A stretch of DNA of 64,000 nucleotides from Cyanidium caldarium (GCA_026184775.1 JANCYW010000016.1:242986-306985); one strand, 5' to 3'; shown: positions 9,452 through 18,118, counted from the stretch's first letter. Notes: a model not told the origin generated them from the letters alone. Made by a program: numbers and translations.

Positions 9452-10672
9452 ATGTTCGTGCCAGCTCTGGGGTGTCACAATCGCTGGGGCACTCGTGCCA
9501 TCAACTCCGCCACCCATGCTTGCCCCAGGCGCTTTCCTCATTCCTCCCAGCTCTCTCGCGTTCGATGCATGGCCGGCGCGTTCGACTGGCTGCGGTCGTG
9601 GGGTGAGCGCGCCTCCAAGGAGAGCGCCGCGCTGGGCGATGCGCTGAAACAGGGTCGTTTGGGCGAGTACGTGCGGGACAAGGCCAAGCGGGACGTGGCT
9701 GAGGTGCAGGCGTTCCAGCAGGGGCTGATGAAGAGTCGGGAACGGCTCGGCCGGGAGATCGAGACCATCATGGAGCGCAACGCCGGCAAGTTGGACGAGA
9801 TGGAAGCGACGTTGCGGGAATTGGAAGAGGCGCTTCTGATGGCCGACTTGGGCGTGAGCGTGGTGGATCGGGTGATGGAGGACTTGCGGCGCGAAGCGAC
9901 GGAGCAGCGACTGCGCAGCGCGGCGGATATTCGAGAGGCGTTGGCGGCGTCGTTGGTGCGCATTCTGGTGCAAGTGGAACCGGACACGGGAGACAAGAAA
10001 GCAGTCGGGTCGACCACAGCGCCGGCGGTGGTGTTGTTGGTGGGCAGCAACGGGCACGGGAAGACCACCACCGCGGCCAAACTGGCGCACCGACTGCGCA
10101 CCCAGGCGCAGCAGCGGGTTCTGTTGGCGGCGTGCGACACTTTTCGGGCTGCCGCGGTGGACCAGCTGGAGCTGTGGGCTGAGCGCGCTGGCGTCGACCT
10201 GGTGAAACCGCGGCCAAATCAGAAGAGCGGCACCGCCGTGGCTTTCGATGCCATCGAGCGCGCCAAGAGCGACCGCTACGACGCGGTGGTGATGGACACC
10301 AGCGGCCGCCTGCACACCAACCAGAACCTGATGACAGAGATGCAGAAGCTGAAGCGGGTGGTGGAGCGACAACTGCAAGGCGAAATCGCCGAGTGTCTGT
10401 TGGTGGTAGACGCCTCTACCGGACGCAACGCCATTCCCACTGCGAAGCGCTGGCGCGAGGCCATGAACATCACCGGCGTGGTGGTGACCAAGCTGGACGG
10501 CACCGCACGGGCGGGGTTTGTGGTCGGGCTGGCGTCCGAGCTGGGCATTCCGGTGCGGTTTGTGGGCATCGGGGAGCGGCTGGAGGATTTGCGCGACTTC
10601 GACCCGACCGCATTCGTGTCCGGGCTATTGCTGGGCGAGCGGGCCACCTCGGTGGGCGCGTCGAAAGCCTAG
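9452..10672 (+). CDS. cpFTSY: Chloroplast SRP receptor FtsY
   Basis: 406 residues from the first ATG (MFVPALGCHN, Phe at position 2); upstream the frame opens only with GTG. After a transit peptide of about 35 residues comes the SRP N domain (helical, ending in LLMADLGVSVVDRVM) and a full SRP GTPase G domain. Its motifs are GSNGHGKTTTAAKLA (P loop), CDTFRAAAVDQL, DTSGRLHTN, TKLDGTARAG and the closing GIGERLEDLRDFD. The receptor docks cpSRP54-ribosome or cpSRP54-LHC complexes at the thylakoid membrane. The TARAG variant of the usual TAKGG is mild. The stop codon overlaps that of the convergent OMA1-like gene in a shared CTAG. Confidence 0.95.
   Translation: MFVPALGCHNRWGTRAINSATHACPRRFPHSSQLSRVRCMAGAFDWLRSWGERASKESAALGDALKQGRLGEYVRDKAKRDVAEVQAFQQGLMKSRERLGREIETIMERNAGKLDEMEATLRELEEALLMADLGVSVVDRVMEDLRREATEQRLRSAADIREALAASLVRILVQVEPDTGDKKAVGSTTAPAVVLLVGSNGHGKTTTAAKLAHRLRTQAQQRVLLAACDTFRAAAVDQLELWAERAGVDLVKPRPNQKSGTAVAFDAIERAKSDRYDAVVMDTSGRLHTNQNLMTEMQKLKRVVERQLQGEIAECLLVVDASTGRNAIPTAKRWREAMNITGVVVTKLDGTARAGFVVGLASELGIPVRFVGIGERLEDLRDFDPTAFVSGLLLGERATSVGASKA
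10669..10672. other. Overlapping convergent stop codons (CTAG)
   Basis: The plus-strand cpFtsY stop TAG (10670-10672) and the minus-strand OMA1-like stop TAG (complement of 10669-10671) share the palindrome CTAG. Both mRNAs must therefore extend into each other's coding region. Confidence 0.95.
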
Positions 10673-11844
10673 TCACTCCCTTTACGGGAGCGGATGTTGC
10701 TCTGGGGAAGCTGAACGCTCAATCGATGGACTTGTCGCCGCAGTCGCTCGATCTGTTGCGCTCGCGAGCCGTCGTGGGTGTGCAGCACCGCCTGCTGCAG
10801 GCGCTGCAGCCGCGGTAGATGTGGCGATAGGTGGCGAATGCGCCTGTCCGGAGCGGGAGCGACGCGGGCGGTGCGCCCAAACAGCGGCAAACAGTGACTT
10901 CCGTACCCCTTCGAATCGGGCGCTTCGTGCCGCTCGCTCGCCGCCATACTTTGTTGTAAAGCTTGCCGGACGCCGTCGGGATCGAGTCCGACGCGTGCCA
11001 TGATGGAGGCGCCGATGCGATCCGCCTCGAGTTCGAATTGGTGCAGGCGCGGACGCACCACCAGCAGCGAGAGCACCGGCTCGCACGCCGATACGGTGCC
11101 GAGCACCATGCGTGCCGCTGCCGCCGGGCCGCGTTGCTCCGAGCCGGCATCGGAGCCGGGAGCGCGCAGCATGTGATAGAGGAAGAGCGGCCGAAAGGCG
11201 GCCAGCGGGGCGCCGGCCAGAATCATCGCAGAAAGCGCCTCGGTGGAGTGCAGCGCAATGCCGTGCGCCAGCTGATGCGCCAGCACTGCCGGCAGCGCTA
11301 GCGGGTCGATGCGGGCTGGGAGATGGATGTCCAGGCGCGGCAACTCCGGATCGAGCTCGATGCAGTACGCACCGGGTGGCGGAGTGTCAGTGGCGTTGGT
11401 GCTGAAAGCGTCTACGGGGGATACGTCGTCAGCGTCGAAAAGCAGGTTCACCTGGGCTTGCGGTGGCATGCCCGGCGCCGCCAACAGCAGCCGCAGCAGC
11501 GCGTCCGCATATCGGCGCACCGCATCGGAGGGGTGCGTAGATTTGGTGCGGGAATGAGAGGGCGTCGTCGTCGATGAATCGCCACGCTCGCGGATGCGAA
11601 TGGCGTGCAACAGTCGCCGCCGCCGATTGGTTATCGGGGCGTAGGCGGTGCTGGAGAAGGACTCTTGTCGCAGCACCAAACTGGTCGCCGCGGCCATCAC
11701 GCCGGAGACGCCCAAGTACAGCCCGGCCGCGCGCCCTAGCCAACGTCCCCAGCGGCTCCGGTCGGGCACACGGAATACCAAACCTGCGGACTGGCCTGCA
11801 AAGTGCGATCGACGTTGAGGGAGACGCGGAGGCGTCCTTCCCAT
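10669..11844 (-). CDS. OMA1-like M48 metallopeptidase homologue with HQxxH in place of HExxH
   Basis: 391 residues, ATG at 11844. The N-terminus is Arg-rich (likely mitochondrial presequence) and is followed by one membrane segment, residues about 36-58 (WLGRAAGLYLGVSGVMAAATSLVL). The fold is M48C/OMA1: the metal-binding helix reads AVLAHQLAHGIALHSTEALS, and a downstream FELEADRIGASIMARVGLDP gives the E-x-E-A-D third-ligand motif (E271-D275). OMA1 processes OPA1/stress substrates at the inner membrane. The general-base Glu of HExxH is Gln191 here (codon CAG, 11272-11274). The three zinc ligands look intact, so this may be an inactive or substrate-trapping paralogue. A one-base sequencing error (GAG to CAG) would also explain it. 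Confidence 0.8.
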   Translation of the reverse strand: MGRTPPRLPQRRSHFAGQSAGLVFRVPDRSRWGRWLGRAAGLYLGVSGVMAAATSLVLRQESFSSTAYAPITNRRRRLLHAIRIRERGDSSTTTPSHSRTKSTHPSDAVRRYADALLRLLLAAPGMPPQAQVNLLFDADDVSPVDAFSTNATDTPPPGAYCIELDPELPRLDIHLPARIDPLALPAVLAHQLAHGIALHSTEALSAMILAGAPLAAFRPLFLYHMLRAPGSDAGSEQRGPAAAARMVLGTVSACEPVLSLLVVRPRLHQFELEADRIGASIMARVGLDPDGVRQALQQSMAASERHEAPDSKGYGSHCLPLFGRTARVAPAPDRRIRHLSPHLPRLQRLQQAVLHTHDGSRAQQIERLRRQVHRLSVQLPQSNIRSRKGSD

Positions 11845-12020
11845 GTTCTCTGCGGGCCGTTTTCAAGGCAGCGCCGCAGTTGGAAACGCGCTCGATCGAC
11901 GCCACGGAGCGCGACGGAACGGGTCAGCGTTGCCGCCTCCGCAACAGTTCCGATCGTCGTGGTGCGTCCTCGTCTCATCAAACACGCCTAGACGAAAGGG
12001 CTTCAAATTACGTCAGTCTC

Positions 12021-12626
12021 ATGGATCAGCCGCGCGTGGTGGCGTTCGTGATACAGAACAACGCGGGCAAGCGGCTGTTGGCGCGGTACTACGACGCGCC
12101 GGCGTTTCCCACCGAGTCGTCCCGACAGGAGCTGGAGGAGCAGCTGCACCGCAAAGTCGCTGCCACGACGGCGGGGCGGGGCGGCGCGGCCGTGGCGCCG
12201 TTGAGCGATCTCGGCGCGGGGGCGCCCTGGGGTGCGAGTTGGAACGGCGACGACGTGGAGGTGGTGCTGCTGCCCGGCGGGTACACCGCGCTGGCCAAGC
12301 CGAGCGCCGACGTGTGGCTGGCGGTGGTGGCGCGGTCGGAAGAGAATGAGCTGGTATTTGCACAGGTACTGAACACGGTGTACAGTGCGCTGTCGGCGCT
12401 GGCGGACGAGGTGCGCGAGCTGCGTATTTTACGTCACTACGAAGCCGCGCTGCTGGTGCTGGACGAGGTGTTGGACGACTCGGGCGTCGTTCTGGAGACG
12501 GATCCAGTGGAGGTGCAGGAGCGGCTGGCGCCCGTGATTGCGCGACCGGTCAACTTGGCCGAACAGAGCCTCAGCGAGGCGTTGCAAAATGCCACCGCCA
12601 GCGTGACCCGCTCCCTGCTCAAGTAG
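12021..12626 (+). CDS. COPZ: Coatomer subunit zeta (COPI coat)
   Basis: 201 residues from ATG at 12021. It begins MDQPRVVAFVIQNNAGKRLLARYY, the longin-fold start of zeta/sigma adaptor subunits. It continues with ADVWLAVVARSEENELVFAQVLNTVYSAL and ends in a helix after IARPVNLAEQSLSEAL. The zeta subunit pairs with gamma-COP in the F-subcomplex of coatomer for Golgi retrograde traffic. A glycine/alanine insert near residues 50-75 is longer than in animal or plant zeta. The 3' end overlaps the convergent PRA1 gene by 8 bp. An ArfGAP gene, which acts on the same coat cycle, lies 36 kb away in this window. Confidence 0.9.
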   Translation: MDQPRVVAFVIQNNAGKRLLARYYDAPAFPTESSRQELEEQLHRKVAATTAGRGGAAVAPLSDLGAGAPWGASWNGDDVEVVLLPGGYTALAKPSADVWLAVVARSEENELVFAQVLNTVYSALSALADEVRELRILRHYEAALLVLDEVLDDSGVVLETDPVEVQERLAPVIARPVNLAEQSLSEALQNATASVTRSLLK

Positions 12627-13353
12627 GGAGCGGGGCGGAAGCGGTTGCAGCGCCGTTGGGGCGAGCCGACCGGGGCGGGGCACTCTTCAGGTGCAGTTCG
12701 GCCAGGTCTGTCAGCGTCGGACGCAGGCCCATGGCCCGGCGGGTGCTGGCGTGTACCAGGCACGCAAGCAGGAACCACAGCGCCGTGAAACTGAGCAGGC
12801 GACCCGTGGAGGTGCCCAAGCAAAACGCCAGAGTGCACAGCAGGGTGAACACTATGCGCCGACGGCGGGATAAACGCCGTGCCAGCTGACTTGAGGCCAG
12901 CGAAGAGCCGGCCGGCAACCATCGCACTGGCCACGCGAAGAGCACCCACAGCGCGCACAACGCCACCCACTCCAGTAAGAGACTAGGCCGGCGTGCACTT
13001 GTCAGGATGACGCTGACGCCCATTATCACCAGGTAGTTGGAAAAGTACGACTCGACGTTGCAGCGCAGTCGGCGGTACGACGGTGGCCACGAGTAACGAC
13101 GGAAGAGTGAAGAGAGGGCTGATGACCATTGTTGCCAGAGAGAGTTTCCCAGAGAGGGCAAGCCGGTGCCAGTTGGAGTGGCGGTGGCGGCCATGGCCGC
13201 GGTGGAGAGACCCAGAAACTCCTGCAGCCACGGGCGCGGTGGTTGGGCAGCTACGCGAGACCAGTACGTGGTGGATGCAAGCGACCAGTCACTTTGCGCT
13301 TCCATCCAGGTGTAACGCAGCCGGGCCCGGATGCGTCTGGTGAGGGAAGTCAT
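12619..13353 (-). CDS. PRA1 family protein (prenylated Rab acceptor)
   Basis: 244 residues from ATG at 13353 (MTSLTRRIR); upstream the frame is open only to non-ATG codons. Central segment RLRCNVESYFSNYLVIMGVSVIL is the PRA1 signature (conserved R-x-N-x-x-x-F-x-x-NY). Two hydrophobic hairpins follow (residues about 118-160 and 172-205), giving four short membrane segments. The family sits in ER/Golgi membranes and acts on prenylated Rab GTPases. It overlaps coatomer zeta tail to tail by 8 bp (12619-12626), so two secretory-pathway genes are interlocked. Confidence 0.8.
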   Translation of the reverse strand: MTSLTRRIRARLRYTWMEAQSDWSLASTTYWSRVAAQPPRPWLQEFLGLSTAAMAATATPTGTGLPSLGNSLWQQWSSALSSLFRRYSWPPSYRRLRCNVESYFSNYLVIMGVSVILTSARRPSLLLEWVALCALWVLFAWPVRWLPAGSSLASSQLARRLSRRRRIVFTLLCTLAFCLGTSTGRLLSFTALWFLLACLVHASTRRAMGLRPTLTDLAELHLKSAPPRSARPNGAATASAPLPT

Positions 13354-13610
13354 GGGAGACGGAATGCCGCCATGTGCGGTGCGGGCGGAGGGTGACCAGT
13401 TGGCCGAGAGAGTGTGCGAAGCGGTGGTGCCGTTGGAAAAAACCCGTTGGTCGCGGCAACGGTGGGTCGTCGGAGGTGTGCGCGGGAGACCAGTGGACGG
13501 GACGATAGGGGAGGGATGGGTGTAGCGAGAAGGTGGATGGCATCCCGGCGATGCGTCCGAGACCCAAGGCGCGGTAACGTGCAAACTTAGGTCATCAGGG
13601 CGTGCCTCAG

Positions 13611-13763
13611 ATGCCGCCTGTATCGTTGCGAGAACCGCCGCCGTTGCCGACCCTCTTTCAGAGGTATAGCAAGCACGTGGCGGGCTCTCTGCGCAGATTC
13701 CATGCGGGTTCCCGCTGGGGTGCCGCGAATTTTGTCTCGCGAGACGCGTTCACCGTCCGTTGA
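13611..13763 (+). CDS. Small ORF, 50 residues; possible mitochondrial ATP synthase F1 epsilon
   Basis: Runs from ATG at 13611 to TGA at 13763, in an otherwise empty 716-bp space. The protein starts MPPVSLREPPPLPTLF, continues FQRYSKHVAGSLRRFHAG and ends AANFVSRDAFTVR. Length (about 50) and the pattern Y-S-x3-A-x2-(V/L)R followed by basic residues and an A-A-x-x-x-SR(D/E) segment recall the tiny F1 epsilon subunit of mitochondrial ATP synthase. The similarity is weak and judged by eye only. It may also be chance; the basic, amphipathic composition would suit a mitochondrial protein. Confidence 0.35.
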   Translation: MPPVSLREPPPLPTLFQRYSKHVAGSLRRFHAGSRWGAANFVSRDAFTVR

Positions 13764-14069
13764 GCGTTCGCGACATCGGCATGCAATCCAGCAGGGCACG
13801 GAGATTCGGCGCGTTCACACGTATGCGTTCCACGTAAGAGTTTGTGCGATACTGCAGATCAAGAGGGGACACGGCGCGGCACATGCGCAGCGGACGTCGC
13901 GCCCGCATCCACGTCAGCGACGCGGCGCACTGCGCCCGGCGTGTGTGCCGGCGGTCGTGCACGCGCGACTGGTTCTCCGGTTCTCCGGTTCGCTCGGTTC
14001 TCTACACGCGTTCTTGGTGAGCGTTCACAACGCTGCCTCGTGCGAGCCCGTTTGCTTTTCAGACACACC
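13764..14069. promoter_or_regulatory. Region upstream of the Hog gene
   Basis: 306 bp before the Hog ATG. The Hog frame stays open back to 13842 but has no upstream ATG. A CT/TTCTCCGG direct repeat occurs at about 13974-13990. Nothing else recognisable was seen. Confidence 0.3.
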
Positions 14070-15350
14070 ATGAACAACCGCGTCGTCCTGTTTTCGCTGT
14101 TTGTCCTGTGCCTGCTGCAGGCGTGGGTCGCACCGGCGGCCGCCGGCAACACCTGCATCTACTCGTGCGTGTCGCCCACCGCCCCGCCGACAATCATAAG
14201 CGTCTCTACTTGCAGCGATGGCTGCACCAAGACGGCGCTGTGTCCCGACTCTACGAGCTTCAGCTCTGTGTGCACCTCGGAGTCGCTGCCCTCCGGCACT
14301 GTGACCGGCAGCCTGCAGAGCCAGTACTCGTACAACGCTTCTCACTGCCCGAGCACGCTCACCGTGAAGGACGTCAAGCTGCCGTACATCAACGCATCGA
14401 CGCTATGCGGCTATTCCTGCTGTAACGAGACCTTCTACCTCAACACCGGAACGAGCCGGACCTTTAGTTTCTCGAACTATTCCTTCGTTTTCACCGGGCT
14501 GGCGGGCAACGTGCCACTCTCCTGCGTGGAGCCGGAGGGCCCCACGCCATCCTTCTACCTGTCGGCGAGCGCCGTGCCAACCTTCTTCGTGCCGGAGGCG
14601 GTCTTTGGGGTGGCTTTCTTCTCAAGCTTCAACAACCAGCCGATCTTCTCGCAACAGTTGGTATACGGCATCAGTTCGAACGAGACGGTATGCGTGTACT
14701 CGATCAGCAGTAGCAGTGGAGGGGGAAGCAGCAATTGCTTCCCGCCCGATGCGGGGATTGCTACGTCGGTGGATGGTACGCAGTCGGTTCCGCTGAGTGC
14801 GATCGATGTCGGCGATGCTGTCGTGGGCGTGCGTGACGATGGCAAGCTCGTGCCTGACACCGTCATCGGGTGGATGCACCGCGAGCCGGACGCCGTGGCC
14901 GAGTTTATCGAGTTGCAACTCGACGACGCGCGTACGCTCCGTGCCACTGGAGAGCACCTGGTGTATGCGGCCACCGGTGCGGATGGCGCCTTCAGTGCCT
15001 ACCGCGCCGTGTATGCCAAGCACGTCGCCGTCGGCCAGCACCTCTACGACGCTCGTCGTCAGACTGCCGCGCGCGTCGTTCACAAACACATCAGCACGCG
15101 TCGTGGCCTTTACGCGCCGCTCACCCGCACTGGACGTATGATGGTGGACGGCGTCGTGGTCTCGTGCTATGGCTCGTTCCCGTCACACACCGTCGCGCAC
15201 TGGTCTTTGGCACCGGCTCGTGTGACGGTAATGCGTCGCCTCTTCCGCGGCGCGTTCGGACCGAGCGGCAGTCACGGTATCATGGGCTATGCCAAGGCGC
15301 TGTATCACGTGTGGCAGGCACTTCCGTGGATGACCGCCAGCCACGCGTGA
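14070..15350 (+). CDS. Secreted Hog protein: novel Cys-rich N-domain plus Hedgehog-type Hint autoprocessing domain
   Basis: 426 residues from ATG at 14070. A clear signal peptide (VVLFSLFVLCLLQAWVAPAAA) precedes a domain of about 195 residues with 12 cysteines and several N-glycosylation sequons, which I do not recognise. After a Ser/Gly linker, Cys223 opens a Hint domain: CFPPDAGIATSV, then DVGDAVVGVRDDGK, then TGEHLVYAA with the T-x-x-H pair (Thr293, His296). The second half has VDGVVVSCYGSFPSHTVAHW (Cys366), matching the Hedgehog VLASCYA...H..AH block, and the end (GIMGYAKALYHVWQALPW) resembles the Hedgehog C-terminal sterol-recognition stretch. The residue aligned with the Hedgehog cholesterolysis Asp is His270. 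Hog domains cleave at the Cys and transfer the N-domain to a nucleophile. An intein is unlikely, as no C-extein follows. Confidence 0.85.
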   Translation: MNNRVVLFSLFVLCLLQAWVAPAAAGNTCIYSCVSPTAPPTIISVSTCSDGCTKTALCPDSTSFSSVCTSESLPSGTVTGSLQSQYSYNASHCPSTLTVKDVKLPYINASTLCGYSCCNETFYLNTGTSRTFSFSNYSFVFTGLAGNVPLSCVEPEGPTPSFYLSASAVPTFFVPEAVFGVAFFSSFNNQPIFSQQLVYGISSNETVCVYSISSSSGGGSSNCFPPDAGIATSVDGTQSVPLSAIDVGDAVVGVRDDGKLVPDTVIGWMHREPDAVAEFIELQLDDARTLRATGEHLVYAATGADGAFSAYRAVYAKHVAVGQHLYDARRQTAARVVHKHISTRRGLYAPLTRTGRMMVDGVVVSCYGSFPSHTVAHWSLAPARVTVMRRLFRGAFGPSGSHGIMGYAKALYHVWQALPWMTASHA

Positions 15351-15513
15351 GACGCTCCAGTGATTCGGACAGGGAATAGAAGGCGCGCCGCCATGGATCG
15401 ACTTGCCAACGCACCACATCAGGCACTGCACGGCGGCGCCTTCGTCACGGACCGTATGGGGACGATCATGGGAAAGACATTTGTTGCTTCTGAGACGCTC
15501 CCGCCTTCTCCTC

Positions 15514-17301
15514 TCATCCCCTTCCCGCCGCATTCCACTGCACCATGCCCTTGTCCACCCAGTCGAACCATACGAACGGCTCGTGCAGCTCCCGCATCCG
15601 ATGACGCCGCTCGCTGAAGTACGCCGCGAAAGTGCAGTGCGGCGTCTTGCCGTGCGTGCTGTACAGACCCTGTCGCAGCGCCTCCAGCGCCAGCTCGGCC
15701 ATGGTGAGCGCCCGTCCCTCGGCCCGCTTCAGCGTCACCATAATGCCGGTCACCGCGCCGCTGTTGCCTCGTTCGTACTGTTCATATGCCTCGCGCACCT
15801 CCTCGGTGGCGTCGATCACCGGGCCGGTTCGCGTCTGCACCACCAGCGCCGTGCCGTGCTGCAGCGCCTCCTCGATGCGGAGCACGCCCTCTCGCCGCGC
15901 TGCCGCAAACTGCGCTTGCAGCGCCGCCGAGCCGTGTTTGTTGTGACCGCCGTGAGAGGGGCGTGGCGGTTTCGCCGGTTTGGCACGCGGTGTCTCCGAA
16001 GCGCCATAGAGTTGGGGCGCCACCGCCGTCACTGCCGGGGTGTCGCGATACGGATATGCGGGTGGTCGCAACAGAACCCGACATCGCTCGCAACTGATCT
16101 TGTCCGCCGCCCACCGATAATCTGCGGTTGTGCCGGACGCGCTAGCAGGAGTCGCATGGTAAGCTATCGGGCATGTGCGACACTGCACCGACACCGGGTA
16201 TTCACCGGTGTTCTCGTCGAAATGCCAAGGACAGAGCCACCCGACACGACTCTTTTCCGACGCTGGGACACCTAGCACCGCCACACAGCCTGTGTGATAC
16301 GCTTTGCCGCAGCCGGGTACCTGACAGAACACCAGCGCTTCGTCGGGGAGCGCTCGCGCACCGCATCGGAAACAGAAACGTTCCTCTGCATCCGACAGGT
16401 CGACAGCCGAAAGAGGCAGCACTTCGAGCAGATGCTGTTGTGGGTGTGACTGCTGAGCAAGCCACGCCTCGTGTAACGCCGAGTACAGGATGTAGACGGC
16501 ACGTTGGTATTGAATTACCGTCTCTACGCCTTGGAGCGCCGGTGATGGTGGGCGATCTCGAAAGGCATTCAGGAGCTCCAGCACCTCCTCGCTCAGTTGG
16601 AGCGGCTCCGGTCGTGAGAGGATGCAAGGTCCCTCTGAGGGCAGACGCATCGTCGGGTTGGCGGCGCCGTGTGTGTGCGCATACTGCAGCGTCGACAAGT
16701 CGGTGCTCCATTCCCTGATAGCCTGGACGCAACGCCGTCGGCGGGTTCCGTCCAAGTCCACACTCGATGACGGGAACTCGTCCCTGAGGCGTTTTCGCAG
16801 CCAGCGCTCGCGGCGACAGGCGGGGCACAGCCACGTCCGCACTTGGAGGGGGACGCGCTTGGTCCACCTCGCACCTCGAGAAACCACCGCTGTAGGCAAC
16901 TCCACCTCGGAGAGCACGCGCCCGAAGCACCGCCGACAGCACGAGCGTACGCACCGCCCACAACCTTGGAGTCGCGCCTGGTCTTCGCCGCAGAGCGCAC
17001 AGAAACCGTCGTGGTGCCCTGGTTTCGTCGCGCCGGCCACTCGAGAGAGGGCAGCGGCGCACCCGCCGCACACCCACCAACCCACGTCCGGCAGTCGATT
17101 TCCAAGGATTGGATGCCCTCGGGCGTGCCAGTTGGCCGTCGGGTCCCCCTTAAAGTGCACCAGTAAGGTGCCACAACGCACACAACTTCCCGGTGAGGTT
17201 ACCTCCTCATTCATGGCTGCGACTGCTGTTCGTCGCCCTCGTTCAAACCGCCGGCCGGACGGCCAGCGTTCGCCTTGGCGGTTCGCGCCACCAACACACA
17301 T
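15514..17301 (-). CDS. PHD-finger / HARE-HTH chromatin-associated protein
   Basis: 595 residues from ATG at 17301; a second ATG (MNEEVTSPG, 17214) is a good alternative start. The N-terminal third has repeated CxxC pairs (CVRCGTLL, CGGC, FCALCGED, CGRCVRSCCRRC, CPACRRE), an ADD/PHD-like zinc module. A PHD finger follows about residue 315 (CFRCGA...CQVPGCGKAYHTGC...WLCPWH), then another Cys/His cluster (CRTCPIAYH, CERC). Near the C-terminus, LTMAELALEALRQGLYSTHGKTP fits the HARE-HTH (HB1, ASXL, restriction endonuclease) winged-helix domain. The combination points to histone-tail reading with DNA or chromatin contact. An SH3-like tail (PFVWFDWVDKGMVQW) is unassigned. The gene sits in tandem with the Nudix gene, 50 bp downstream of it. 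Confidence 0.75.
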   Translation of the reverse strand: MCVGGANRQGERWPSGRRFERGRRTAVAAMNEEVTSPGSCVRCGTLLVHFKGDPTANWHARGHPILGNRLPDVGWWVCGGCAAALSRVAGATKPGHHDGFCALCGEDQARLQGCGRCVRSCCRRCFGRVLSEVELPTAVVSRGARWTKRVPLQVRTWLCPACRRERWLRKRLRDEFPSSSVDLDGTRRRRCVQAIREWSTDLSTLQYAHTHGAANPTMRLPSEGPCILSRPEPLQLSEEVLELLNAFRDRPPSPALQGVETVIQYQRAVYILYSALHEAWLAQQSHPQQHLLEVLPLSAVDLSDAEERFCFRCGARALPDEALVFCQVPGCGKAYHTGCVAVLGVPASEKSRVGWLCPWHFDENTGEYPVSVQCRTCPIAYHATPASASGTTADYRWAADKISCERCRVLLRPPAYPYRDTPAVTAVAPQLYGASETPRAKPAKPPRPSHGGHNKHGSAALQAQFAAARREGVLRIEEALQHGTALVVQTRTGPVIDATEEVREAYEQYERGNSGAVTGIMVTLKRAEGRALTMAELALEALRQGLYSTHGKTPHCTFAAYFSERRHRMRELHEPFVWFDWVDKGMVQWNAAGRG

Positions 17302-17351
17302 TCCGGAAGAGCGAGATTCCCTCGAAAGTCGGTGCGGTCAGCAGCTGATCT

Positions 17352-18020
17352 TTACCGAGCGTGTTGGCGATCGAGCCACTCCGCCAGCTGCCCTAGCATG
17401 GCGTGATGGTCAAAAGCCATGCGCTCCTCACCCTCCTTGCCTTGCAACAACGCATCCATAGCGTACCAGCCGGCGCTGGCGGCATCGTCACCGCCGCGCA
17501 CCGACTCGGGTGCGTCCACCAACTCCACATGATAACAGATGGTGCAGGTGTGTTTGCGGGGGTCGCGTCGCGGATTGCCGCGCACCGCCACCAGCCGCGG
17601 GTGGCACGCTCGCACGCCACACTCTTCGTGAAGCTCTCGCAGCACCGCAGCCTCCGGATCTTCGCCGTACTCCACGAACCCGCCCGGGAACGCCAGCTTG
17701 CCGCGGAACGGCTCGTTGCCGCGCCGCACCAGCAGGATCTCCAGCGACTCGCGCGGGCCGCGCAACACCGCCGCGTCCACGGTGAGGGAGGGTACTCGGT
17801 AGCCGTCCGCGTCGTGAGAGGAAGATGAAGGTCGTCCCTGGCGCAGCGAGGTTAGGAGGGAGGAGAGTCGCTCGCGGAGGTGGGTTGCCTCGGGCGGAGG
17901 TGGTAGCTGATCGAGGAGGTACTCCACTTCATCGAGGTTGAGAACGATGGGGCCGCGATTCGTACCGCCGCGAATTCGTTGCATCAGGGAGCGTGATGGG
18001 TGCAGCGCTCGAAAGAACAT
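17352..18020 (-). CDS. Nudix hydrolase
   Basis: 222 residues from the first ATG, 18020 (MFFRALHPSRS); upstream the frame opens with GTG. The Nudix box is complete: GGFVEYGEDPEAAVLRELHEE followed by CGV, matching GX5EX7REUXEEXGU. An upstream AFPGGF and a downstream GNPRRDPRKHTC are typical of ADP-ribose/NADH-type or nucleotide-sugar Nudix enzymes. The substrate cannot be told. The MFF start and Ser/Arg-rich first 20 residues could be a plastid or mitochondrial presequence. The 5' end lies 98 bp from a possible divergent small gene. Confidence 0.88.
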   Translation of the reverse strand: MFFRALHPSRSLMQRIRGGTNRGPIVLNLDEVEYLLDQLPPPPEATHLRERLSSLLTSLRQGRPSSSSHDADGYRVPSLTVDAAVLRGPRESLEILLVRRGNEPFRGKLAFPGGFVEYGEDPEAAVLRELHEECGVRACHPRLVAVRGNPRRDPRKHTCTICYHVELVDAPESVRGGDDAASAGWYAMDALLQGKEGEERMAFDHHAMLGQLAEWLDRQHAR

Positions 18021-18118
18021 TGGGCACCCGCGAGCAGCGAGGACGTGCGAGGCGCGGACGTGCGCCGTGTCCCCGGCGTTTTCATGTTCGGCTCGCGTCC
18101 AGGTCACCGAGGTACTTC

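Noticed and set aside
14736-15350. Hint domain as an intein or homing element
   Set aside because: No C-extein or endonuclease motif follows, while the signal peptide, SCY..H block and C-terminal stretch fit a Hog protein.
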